Assembly: GCA_036011305.1 (NCBI GenBank)
Contig: DASCNA010000236.1
Span: 1 to 10,745, forward strand
DNA length: 10,745 nt
Origin: DASCNA01 sp036011305
GTDB lineage: Bacteria; Verrucomicrobiota; Lentisphaeria; Victivallales; GWF2-38-69
Direction: 5' to 3'
The notes beneath the pieces are model-generated. The model worked only from the letters and a program-made list of their open reading frames with translations, was not told where the DNA came from and did not search any database. Positions 1 through 5,806 of the stretch are shown here, one piece after another; the first letter of the stretch is position 1; each line of letters starts with the position of its first letter. Position numbers and translations under genes: made by a program.

Positions 1-198
1 CATACTATTATTATTTTTAATATTTATATATAATGCCGTTTAATGATACTTTGTTCATTATTTGTTTTATTATTAGGCATAAATTTTACTTTAGAGTGAT
101 TCTTTTTCTGAACTCCTCGATTTTTTGATAAAATAAGTATATATTTTCTGCTTATGCATAATTAAATTTGAATTACTATGATTTGATGGAGATTGAAA
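1..198. other. Intergenic region upstream of tpiA
   Basis: Very AT-rich stretch with many stop codons and no convincing coding region. It should hold the promoter of tpiA. Several weak -10-like hexamers are present (for example CATAAT at 157-162), but I could not pair any of them with a good -35. The only clear signal is the tpiA ribosome binding site GGAG at 188-191. Confidence 0.5.
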
Positions 199-963
199 AT
201 GTCCAATAGAACACTATTTATAGCTGGAAACTGGAAAATGAATAAAACTGCCACAGAGGCAGAAAAAATCATAACGGAATTAAAAACTAAAGTTAGTGAA
301 TTTTCAGGAAAAGTTAATATTGCTGTCTGTCCTGCATTTACTGCATTGGATAGAGCTGTAAAAGCAGCTTGTTGCACAAATATTAAAATTGGAGCACAGG
401 ATATTTCTGAGAAAGCCAGCGGTGCATATACTGGAGAAATTTCAGCTGAAATGCTTCTGGACTTAGGTGTTGAGTATGTGATAGTTGGACATAGTGAACG
501 AAGACAGTATCATGCTGAAACAGACGATGAAGTTAGCAGAAAAGCTAAATTTGCCTTGAAATCAGGTTTACTACCTATTATTTGCATAGGGGAAACACTG
601 GAAGAACGCGAAGCTGATAAAACATCCCAGGTTATTACATCTCAGATCAGAGGAAGTCTAGCTGGGCTTTCAAGTGATGAGATTTTAAAAACTACATTAG
701 CCTATGAACCTGTCTGGGCTATAGGAACAGGAAAAACTGCATCCCCTGAACAAGCTCAAGAAGTTCATAAATTGATAAGATCTTTATTAACTGAACTTTA
801 TAGCTCAGATGTGGCAGAAAAAGTTATTATTCAATACGGTGGTTCCGTAAAAGCTGGAAATTCGGCTGAACTTATGAGCCAGAAGGATATCGATGGAGCA
901 TTAGTCGGAGGAGCAAGCTTAGATGCAGAGGATTTTAGGCAATTAATAGCTAACGCTTTATAA
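199..963 (+). CDS. tpiA: Triosephosphate isomerase
   Basis: Glycolytic cytoplasmic enzyme interconverting dihydroxyacetone phosphate and glyceraldehyde 3-phosphate, normally a homodimeric TIM barrel. With ATG 199 as start the protein has 254 residues, the usual family length. Visible signatures are the N-terminal GNWKMNK (substrate-binding N11 and K13), the catalytic histidine in VGHSERR (H98), the catalytic glutamate in AYEPVWAIGTGK (E170, followed by flexible loop 6), and the C-terminal phosphate-binding GGSVK and GALVGGASL segments. A TTG at 193 is in frame, but it lies only one base after the GGAG at 188-191. ATG 199 has a 7-base spacing, so I chose it. secG follows after 28 bases, and the tpiA-secG order is common in bacteria. 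All catalytic residues are intact. Confidence 0.97.
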   Translation: MSNRTLFIAGNWKMNKTATEAEKIITELKTKVSEFSGKVNIAVCPAFTALDRAVKAACCTNIKIGAQDISEKASGAYTGEISAEMLLDLGVEYVIVGHSERRQYHAETDDEVSRKAKFALKSGLLPIICIGETLEEREADKTSQVITSQIRGSLAGLSSDEILKTTLAYEPVWAIGTGKTASPEQAQEVHKLIRSLLTELYSSDVAEKVIIQYGGSVKAGNSAELMSQKDIDGALVGGASLDAEDFRQLIANAL

Positions 964-991
964 AATTATTATTTTATTTTAAGGAAGATAT

Positions 992-1393
992 ATGGGTATA
1001 TTAGTAGTATTGTTGACAATTGTAGATGTTCTTATTGCGCTTTTAATTATTGCCTTAGTGCTTGTACAGCAGTCTAAGAGCGGAGGTGGCTTAGGTTCTA
1101 CTTTCGGAGGAGGCGGTTCTGATTCTCTATTCGGTGCTCATGCTAGTACCCATTTGAGTAGACTGACGGTTTGGTTTGCTACTGTATTTATAATAATTAC
1201 ATTGGCTTTAGCCATAATCTCAGCACATCGACCTAAACAGAAAAGCATAGTTGAGCTAAACAGTATGTTAGCTAAACCTGCCCAGACCCAAACTGTAACT
1301 CCTAATAAAAAAGCAGAGAAGGTAGAATTATCCAAAACAGGTGTATTGAGTAATGCTGTAAAAACAAAGGAACAGAAAACAACTAAGAAATAA
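992..1393 (+). CDS. secG: Protein-export membrane protein SecG
   Basis: Small subunit of the SecYEG translocon of the inner membrane, which helps SecA-driven protein export. The 133-residue product has the SecG layout: a first transmembrane helix at about residues 3-26 ending in ALVLVQQSKSGGG, a glycine/serine-rich cytoplasmic loop (LGSTFGGGG, then SLFG), a second helix at about 57-78, and a Lys/Thr-rich hydrophilic tail. The tail makes it somewhat longer than E. coli SecG (110 residues). AAGGAAG at 981-987 is a good ribosome binding site for ATG 992. It lies 28 bases after tpiA and is probably cotranscribed with it. No clear terminator was seen after it. Confidence 0.95.
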   Translation: MGILVVLLTIVDVLIALLIIALVLVQQSKSGGGLGSTFGGGGSDSLFGAHASTHLSRLTVWFATVFIIITLALAIISAHRPKQKSIVELNSMLAKPAQTQTVTPNKKAEKVELSKTGVLSNAVKTKEQKTTKK

Positions 1394-1501
1394 TAAATAT
1401 TTAAAATTATCCGTATTATGTTTATAAATGAATTGATTTAGGTTAAAAATGTATTAATTCGTTAAGATTTGAATTTGCATTTTATTAAGTTGATTATAGA
1501 T

Positions 1502-1507
1502 TATAAT
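1502..1507 (+). promoter_or_regulatory. Candidate -10 box upstream of rpmA
   Basis: A perfect TATAAT hexamer lies about 55 bases before the rpmA start, inside the palindrome GATTATAATC (1499-1508). The best -35-like hexamer, TTGCAT at 1475-1480, is 21 bases away, which is too far for a standard sigma-70 promoter. The call therefore rests on the -10 box alone. The 168-base gap after secG makes a promoter here plausible. Confidence 0.35.
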
Positions 1508-1561
1508 CCTTTATGATTTTATTTATTCTAAAACTTAATATATTTTGAGAGGATTTCAGCT

Positions 1562-1810
1562 ATGGCACATAAGAAAGGACAGTCAAGCAGTAAGAACGGC
1601 AGAGACAGTAACCCTCAGTATTTGGGAGTTAAAGTATATGGCGGCCAGTCAATTAAAGCCGGCGGCATTATCATTCGTCAACGTGGAACTAAATTTCATC
1701 CAGGAAAAAATGTAGGTTGTGGACGCGACTTTACTCTTTTTGCTCTTAAAGATGGATTTGTAAAATTTAATAAAAATCAACGCAATGTAAGTGTAGTAGA
1801 AGCTGTATAA
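1562..1810 (+). CDS. rpmA: 50S ribosomal protein L27
   Basis: Large-subunit ribosomal protein whose N-terminal tail reaches towards the peptidyl-transferase centre. The 82-residue product is typical from end to end: MAHKKGQSSSKNGRDSNPQYLGVK at the N-terminus, then GGIIIRQRGTKFHPG, then the conserved VGCGRDFTLFAL region. The start lacks the cleaved extension found in Firmicutes. A ribosome binding site GAGAGGA lies shortly upstream (about 1547-1553). rpmA normally follows rplU (L21) directly. Here the upstream gene is secG, 168 bases away, so rplU must lie elsewhere. A terminator hairpin follows at 1836-1863, then obgE. Confidence 0.97.
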   Translation: MAHKKGQSSSKNGRDSNPQYLGVKVYGGQSIKAGGIIIRQRGTKFHPGKNVGCGRDFTLFALKDGFVKFNKNQRNVSVVEAV

Positions 1811-1822
1811 CTTTATATACAG
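1803..1822 (+). repeat. Inverted repeat across the rpmA stop codon
   Basis: CTGTATA (1803-1809) and TATACAG (1816-1822) form a perfect 7-bp stem with a 6-base loop that contains the end of the rpmA stop codon. It lies directly ahead of the terminator hairpin, so the rpmA 3' end would carry two hairpins in tandem. It may protect the mRNA 3' end. The function is not known from sequence. Confidence 0.35.
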
Positions 1823-1835
1823 TATTTGTTAGACT

Positions 1836-1863
1836 TTTTAGCCCGGTGATACTGGGCTTTTTT
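1836..1863 (+). terminator. Rho-independent terminator between rpmA and obgE
   Basis: AGCCCGG (1840-1846) pairs with CTGGGCT (1852-1858), six Watson-Crick pairs and one G-U, with a 5-base loop TGATA. It runs into six T residues (1858-1863). This is the most GC-rich hairpin I found in the intergenic DNA of the window and is a classic intrinsic terminator. It ends only 23 bases before the obgE start codon. Confidence 0.85.
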
Positions 1864-1886
1864 GCTATATATACAGGATATTAATT

Positions 1887-2885
1887 ATGTTTGTTGATAA
1901 AGTCAAAATTATAGTAAAAGGCGGTGATGGCGGTAACGGTTGTGCTAGCTTTCGCAGAGAAAAATTTGTTCCGTTAGGAGGTCCTAGTGGTGGAGATGGC
2001 GGAAATGGCGGAAATGTTATTATTACTGCTAGAATGAACGAACATAGTTTGGTAGATCTGCTATATAAGCGTCACCATAGAGCTGTTAAAGGTGAAAATG
2101 GTAGAGGAAAAGATCAGTATGGTAAAACAGGGGCGGATATTAACCTTTATGTGCCTATTGGAACTGTAATAAAAGATATTGATGATAATAATGCAGTTAT
2201 AGCAGATTTAGGTGAAGATGGTAAAAGTTTCATTGCTGTTCGTGGAGGAATGGGTGGGAGAGGAAATATTCATTTTAAGACAAGTACAAATAGAGCTCCA
2301 AGAGAATGTGAACCTGGTACTGAAGGCGAATTAAGGAATTTAGAATTAGAATTAAAAACTATAGCTGATATTGGTCTGGTTGGATATCCAAATGCCGGGA
2401 AAAGCACTCTCCTGAGTGCTGTATCTGCTGCTAAACCTAAAATTGCAGCTTATCCTTTTACTACATTGCATCCAATTGTTGGAACTATTGAATTTGATGA
2501 TTATTCCAGAATGTTAATAGCAGATATTCCGGGCTTAATTGATGGTGCACATAATAATATAGGTTTAGGACATAGTTTTTTAAGACATATTGAGAGAACA
2601 AGAATATTAGTTTTCGTTATTGATATGGCTGGAATTGACGGAAGAAATCCTCTTGATGATTACTACTCACTTAAAAATGAATTAGAAATGTATATGAAGG
2701 GACTTTCAGGTAGGCCTTCATTGATTGTTGCTAATAAAATGGATCTGCCGGAATCAATAGATAATTATAAAGATTTTAAAGAAAAAGTATATGACTCTCA
2801 AATAGTGGCAATTAGCGCCGGTCAGAAAGAAAACCTTGACTTATTGCTTGAGACATTAAAAATAAAGCTTAAAAAAATAAAATAA
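1887..2885 (+). CDS. obgE: GTPase Obg/CgtA
   Basis: Essential cytoplasmic GTPase associated with 50S ribosome assembly and the stringent response. The 332-residue product has the glycine-rich Obg fold at about residues 1-158 (repeated GGDGGNGG-type runs), then a G domain: G1 GYPNAGKST at 166-174, switch I with YPFTTLHP, G3 DIPGLI from D213, G4 NKMD at 283-286 and G5 SA at 310-311. It ends shortly after G5 and so lacks the variable C-terminal extension (OCT or acidic tail) found in many homologues. AGGA at 1875-1878 serves ATG 1887. It commonly neighbours rpmA, as here. Its 3' end lies 2 bases from the 3' end of a convergent gene on the minus strand. Confidence 0.97.
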   Translation: MFVDKVKIIVKGGDGGNGCASFRREKFVPLGGPSGGDGGNGGNVIITARMNEHSLVDLLYKRHHRAVKGENGRGKDQYGKTGADINLYVPIGTVIKDIDDNNAVIADLGEDGKSFIAVRGGMGGRGNIHFKTSTNRAPRECEPGTEGELRNLELELKTIADIGLVGYPNAGKSTLLSAVSAAKPKIAAYPFTTLHPIVGTIEFDDYSRMLIADIPGLIDGAHNNIGLGHSFLRHIERTRILVFVIDMAGIDGRNPLDDYYSLKNELEMYMKGLSGRPSLIVANKMDLPESIDNYKDFKEKVYDSQIVAISAGQKENLDLLLETLKIKLKKIK

Positions 2886-2894
2886 TTTTATTTT
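2874..2894. repeat. A/T-only palindrome at the obgE/PBP convergence
   Basis: AAAATAAAA (2874-2882) and TTTTATTTT (2886-2894) are exact reverse complements around TAA, spanning both stop codons of the converging genes. It could work as a weak bidirectional terminator, since T-rich tracts follow on both strands. An all-A/U stem is unstable, and such palindromes arise easily in AT-rich DNA. Confidence 0.3.
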
Positions 2895-3547
2895 AATAAA
2901 TCTTTTTTACTGTTTTTAAGATATAAATTTTCCCCGGAAACAGGTTTTGTTTTAAGTTCCCATGTGGTTTTTAACCATTGACCTTTTGGGCTGATCATGA
3001 CTGTATATATTCCATTTCTGCCAGATAGTAATGAATTATATTTTTTCTCCAATCCTGAAATACCTATCCATTTATTATTGGCAAACTTTGCACTTCCAAT
3101 ATATTTTTTAAGTTGGCTAGAACTAAAATTATTTTGTTTAAACACTGTTTTAATTTCTAAATACTGATATTCTTTTAATAAATTTGATATATTGAAAATT
3201 TCATTTTGTGTTATGTTATTCTTAACAAGAATATAACTATTGTTAAGAGTTTTAGTAAATTCTGTATTATATAGAATTTTCTGCAGTTTGTTTCTTATAT
3301 AAATTAACTTATTAGAGTTAATTTTATTTTTAATATACAAATTATAATATTTTGTATAGCTCGATAAAATTTTACCGTTTTTATCAATAATTTTTCCTCT
3401 ATCAGGTATAATGATTCCAATATATTTCTGTAGTTTTGATTTATTAGAAGATTTATATGGATGCGAATATTGAATAATGAAAATCAGAATTAACCAGGTT
3501 ATAAATAAAATAAGAAGTAATTTTATGCGCTTTGTTCTGATATCCAT
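2888..3547 (-). CDS. Class B penicillin-binding protein lacking its transpeptidase domain
   Basis: The 219-residue product matches only the N-terminal part of FtsI/PBP2-type proteins. It has a short cytoplasmic tail with basic residues, a membrane anchor at about 9-27, the class B signature start (PDRGKIIDKNGKILSSY, 48-64), a divergent pedestal domain, and the conserved GISGLEKKYNSLLSGRNG segment (162-179). It then has GENLYL (205-210), which corresponds to the strand leading into the transpeptidase domain, and stops nine residues later. The SxxK, SxN and KTG catalytic motifs are absent. Family members usually have about 550-700 residues. The missing part cannot be downstream, because obgE ends 2 bases away on the other strand. 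DNA here is extremely AT-rich: I counted 7 G/C in the 60 bases from 3301. It is either a decaying gene or a non-catalytic division scaffold protein. It is the last gene of the mraZ operon. Confidence 0.8.
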   Translation of the reverse strand: MDIRTKRIKLLLILFITWLILIFIIQYSHPYKSSNKSKLQKYIGIIIPDRGKIIDKNGKILSSYTKYYNLYIKNKINSNKLIYIRNKLQKILYNTEFTKTLNNSYILVKNNITQNEIFNISNLLKEYQYLEIKTVFKQNNFSSSQLKKYIGSAKFANNKWIGISGLEKKYNSLLSGRNGIYTVMISPKGQWLKTTWELKTKPVSGENLYLKNSKKDLLK

Positions 3548-3587
3548 GTCTTAATGAAAATCTATTAACTTCAACTGTTTTAGACAA

Positions 3588-3908
3588 TTATAGATGAGTA
3601 ATACCTAAAATTTCTGCAATAATATATTTATTATTATCATTAATTTTAGTTTTGCCATTGTAATATGGAGCTGAATTGATTTTTATTAAAAGGTTAGGAG
3701 AGAGCTTAGGCTGTATTGTTCTAATAATTTTGTTTTGTGCGATAGGGTTGGATTCTTGTAAACATTGATGAACTTGTTGTTTGTAATTGAATTGAGCAAA
3801 TTTTTCTAAATTAATCTGAATTGTTTTTCCTGAAAAGTATACAATAAGGGTAGTCAAACTCAATATTGCAACTATATATATTTTTTGTTTAAGTTTATAT
3901 TTTGACAT
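3588..3908 (-). CDS. Small single-pass membrane protein in the ftsL position
   Basis: The 106-residue product has a short basic cytoplasmic start (MSKYKLKQK), one transmembrane helix at about 9-27, and some 80 extracytoplasmic residues. Size, topology and place (directly before the class B PBP in an operon led by mraZ) are those of FtsL, the division protein that binds FtsB and FtsI. FtsL proteins are poorly conserved, and I see no clear leucine-zipper coiled coil after the helix, so the identity is inferred from position. It starts 9 bases after the upstream 55-residue ORF and ends 40 bases before the PBP start. Confidence 0.65.
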   Translation of the reverse strand: MSKYKLKQKIYIVAILSLTTLIVYFSGKTIQINLEKFAQFNYKQQVHQCLQESNPIAQNKIIRTIQPKLSPNLLIKINSAPYYNGKTKINDNNKYIIAEILGITHL

Positions 3909-3917
3909 TTAATGCTC

Positions 3918-4085
3918 TTAGATATTTTTTAATTCTTTTAGTTCTGTATTGATAAAGTTCTTATAAAAATTTATTTGTTCGTTTAATTGTGTTCTATTTA
4001 CAGGCCAGTTTATTAATTGCAGGCTTTTCAACTCTTTAGTTGCATCAAATATGTAACTTGTTAATGCTTCTTTATAATTTTTCAT
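3918..4085 (-). CDS. 55-residue ORF of unknown function in the mraZ operon
   Basis: Not recognised. The translation begins MKNYKEALTSYIFDATKELK and ends ELKNI. It is a hydrophilic, lysine-rich, probably helical peptide without a signal or membrane segment. Support for a real gene is a good ribosome binding site AGAGGA (4100-4095) nine bases before ATG 4085, and tight packing: 33 bases after the preceding ORF and 9 bases before the next. No resemblance to RsmH is visible. Confidence 0.55.
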   Translation of the reverse strand: MKNYKEALTSYIFDATKELKSLQLINWPVNRTQLNEQINFYKNFINTELKELKNI

Positions 4086-4118
4086 TTTTACTATTCCTCT
4101 CAGATTAGTTAATAAAAA

Positions 4119-4328
4119 TTAATTGCTGCGCCTTATTGGTATATTTGGGTTTATTATATGAAATATCTTCTGTTTTGCTTGGTTCAATATCAAATCTCCT
4201 TCAGAAGACTTGATATCCTTAATGCACGTTTGCATTGCACCTAATAGATTGGAAAGATGATGTATATTTGCACCTGATCCTTTGGTCAAGATTCTTTGCT
4301 TGTATATGTTAAATTCATTTTGTGTCAT
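4119..4328 (-). CDS. 69-residue ORF of unknown function following mraZ
   Basis: Not recognised. A small soluble protein beginning MTQNEFNIYKQRILTKG, with a probable helical middle (HHLSNLLGAMQTCIKDI) and a basic end (PIRRSN). It starts only 2 bases after the mraZ stop codon. Its ribosome binding site GAGG (4339-4336) lies inside the last codons of mraZ, indicating translational coupling. It occupies the place normally held by rsmH (mraW), but at 69 residues with no methyltransferase motif it is not that gene. Confidence 0.65.
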   Translation of the reverse strand: MTQNEFNIYKQRILTKGSGANIHHLSNLLGAMQTCIKDIKSSEGDLILNQAKQKIFHIINPNIPIRRSN

Positions 4329-4330
4329 GT

Positions 4331-4819
4331 TTAAACCTCAAAATTACCTTCCATTTGTAAATCTATTTTCATTTCCTTTGTTGTTTTATCGTTTATATGA
4401 TCATTAATTTTGGCTAATTCATGTTTCCAAAGTTTAGTATTCCAAATTTCCAGGCCAATTTCGCAGCCTATGATTATTACATTGTCTCCAGATTCTATTT
4501 TTGCATGTTCTCTATATGCCTGTGGGATGGTTAGTCTTCCCTGGGCTGATATTGTTTCTGATTTTGAGAATGAACCAAATCTACGCATTGTTCGTCTGAA
4601 TAGCATGCTTGATGCTGCTTTCTTTGCAGGTCCATTCTCGCTTTCTCGCATCTTTAAATAAACTTTCTCCGGGTAAATTGCTATTGCTCCTTCCGGGAGA
4701 CAGTGTAGAACGACATCAAAACCGCCGTTATTTTTGTAGTCCTCTATTGCTCTCGGATTTAATTTAATCCTTCCATTTGCATCAATAGTCGTGCTATCTT
4801 GACCGCAAAAAGCAAGCAT
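4331..4819 (-). CDS. mraZ: Transcriptional regulator MraZ
   Basis: DNA-binding protein of the SpoVT/AbrB fold that forms a ring-shaped oligomer and usually controls the dcw cluster, of which it is the first gene. The 162-residue product has two tandem AbrB-like halves. The first has the DxxxR motif DANGR (13-17), and the second, after a helical linker with SMLFRRTMRRFGS, has SAQGRLTIP (91-99). In the second motif the usual leading Asp is Ser91. The C-terminus (about 130-162) is a charged tail, slightly longer than usual. GGAG at 4830-4827 serves ATG 4819. Four 10-bp-spaced TGG repeats lie upstream (4867-4906), as expected for an autoregulating MraZ. The next gene begins 2 bases after its stop codon. 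Confidence 0.95.
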   Translation of the reverse strand: MLAFCGQDSTTIDANGRIKLNPRAIEDYKNNGGFDVVLHCLPEGAIAIYPEKVYLKMRESENGPAKKAASSMLFRRTMRRFGSFSKSETISAQGRLTIPQAYREHAKIESGDNVIIIGCEIGLEIWNTKLWKHELAKINDHINDKTTKEMKIDLQMEGNFEV

Positions 4820-4866
4820 TTTGAGTCTCCAGTTTTGTGTATCAGTATCGTATTCAACACTTAAAT

Positions 4867-4906
4867 GTAAAATCCATTATAGACCATTATAGGCCAAAAT
4901 AGTCCA
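4867..4906 (-). promoter_or_regulatory. Four tandem MraZ-type operator repeats
   Basis: Read on the minus strand from 4906, four consecutive 10-base units each begin with TGG: TGGACTATTT, TGGCCTATAA, TGGTCTATAA, TGGATTTTAC. E. coli MraZ is known to bind short TGGGN-type direct repeats with 5-base spacers (10-base period) ahead of its own gene. The exact period, the position 48 bases before mraZ and the presence of mraZ itself make autoregulation the natural reading. Confidence 0.8.
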
Positions 4907-4914
4907 TAAAACAA
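4886..4914 (-). promoter_or_regulatory. Promoter of the mraZ operon
   Basis: On the minus strand, TTGTTT (4914-4909) is followed after exactly 17 bases by a perfect TATAAT (4891-4886). The -10 box is built from the junction of the second and third TGG repeats, so MraZ bound to the repeats would cover it. Transcription would start near 4879, giving a leader of about 60 bases. A second TATAAT (4881-4876) has no fitting -35. Confidence 0.65.
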
Positions 4915-5008
4915 TATAATTTGCTCTTTTTTGCAAAAAAATATTATTATAGGCTTGTAATTTACTTGTAAATGGAGAAATAGAGATTTTTTTGTGACAA
5001 AGAGTTGA

Positions 5009-5608
5009 CTATTTAGTTTTTATTCCAAAAGTCTGATAAAGTTTAGTGAATTCATTGAATGACTTATTATATCTATGTCTATCTTCATGCAGGAAGGATT
5101 TCAGTATTCTTTCACGGTGTCTGTTTATGGCAGATTCTGCCATCTCTATAAGTTCAGTAGTGCTATGACAGATATTTAGTTCACTGTTGGCAAAAATCTC
5201 ATCAGTAGATCTGAATTGAGTAGAAATTTCACTTCCTATAAAGTTGCTGAGCTGTTTTTCTTCCTGAAATAGAATCATTTCATGTGTAACCAGAGCATAT
5301 GCAGCTTGAATTGTATCTTTTAAAAGCAATAAATATTGAGTTATAGGATCTTGAAGTTCTTTTTTTAAATCAGAGAGCTGGGGCAAGCTACGTCTGGCTT
5401 CAATAGCAATATCGAGTAGCTTAAGGATTATTTTGTATATTTCACTTCTTTCTTCCTCGCTTTTTGAAAACATATTATCATTGAATAAATAAATCGCCTG
5501 ATCATAAGCAGCATTATGTCTAGCTATAAGTGCTGGCATATTCATTTCAGAGAGGTAGCTGTTTTTTGATTTGCTGCCTGATTTTTTATTACGTATTAAT
5601 GGTAACAT
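5009..5608 (-). CDS. Unrecognised alpha-helical protein upstream of mraZ
   Basis: Not recognised. The 199-residue product has no signal peptide or membrane segment. It starts with a basic, serine/lysine-rich stretch (residues 1-18), followed by mostly amphipathic helices rich in Leu, Glu and Lys (for example SEEERSEIYKIILKLLDIAIEARR), and has the look of an all-helical soluble bundle. It lies on the same strand as mraZ but 189 bases upstream, with a separate mraZ promoter between, so it is probably its own unit. No strong ribosome binding site precedes ATG 5608. In-frame ATGs at codons 22 and 24 are alternatives but also lack one. A possible promoter is TTGAAT (5676-5671), 17 bases, TATTTT (5653-5648). 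Confidence 0.75.
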   Translation of the reverse strand: MLPLIRNKKSGSKSKNSYLSEMNMPALIARHNAAYDQAIYLFNDNMFSKSEEERSEIYKIILKLLDIAIEARRSLPQLSDLKKELQDPITQYLLLLKDTIQAAYALVTHEMILFQEEKQLSNFIGSEISTQFRSTDEIFANSELNICHSTTELIEMAESAINRHRERILKSFLHEDRHRYNKSFNEFTKLYQTFGIKTK

Positions 5609-5806
5609 TTTAAAAAATAACTATTTAGTTGCTGATAATATACCTTAAAAATAGTAAATTATTTCTTATGATTCAAGTATTTTAGTGTAAATTATAAAAT
5701 AAGCTATTATATTTATAACATAATATATACTTCTAAAACTTAATAAAATCATATAATTATCTAAAAAGTTAATATAATATCTATCATACAAAAGGAGAAT
5801 TAACTG
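5609..5806. other. Divergent intergenic region with aminotransferase promoter elements
   Basis: AT-rich region between two divergent genes, with no ORF or RNA gene seen. On the plus strand a perfect TATAAT (5773-5778) lies 28 bases before the aminotransferase start, but without a recognisable -35 hexamer at 16-18 bases. A strong ribosome binding site AAGGAG follows (5792-5797). On the minus strand a weak promoter-like pair for the upstream gene is present (5676-5648). Confidence 0.45.

Noticed and set aside
193..198. TTG start at 193 for tpiA
   Set aside because: The ribosome binding site at 188-191 leaves only one base before it. ATG 199 has normal spacing and gives the usual N-terminus.
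162..377. Minus-strand open frames within tpiA, secG, the aminotransferase and mraZ regions
   Set aside because: They lie opposite well-identified genes, lack recognisable domains and have no independent support, so they are shadow frames.
1526..1540. 15-base direct repeat TTCTAAAACTTAATA, also at 5731-5745, upstream of rpmA and of the aminotransferase
   Set aside because: In AT-rich DNA of this length one exact 15-base match is expected roughly by chance, and the two copies sit at different distances from the start codons.
3918..4328. The two small ORFs as a broken rsmH gene
   Set aside because: No RsmH motif is visible in either translation. Each has its own ribosome binding site, and their total length is far below that of RsmH.
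4925..4975. Terminator after the 5009-5608 gene (TTTGC/GCAAA and ATTTAC/GTAAAT inverted repeats)
   Set aside because: The stems are only 5-6 bp, AT-rich and not followed by a T tract in the right direction. I could not support a terminator call.
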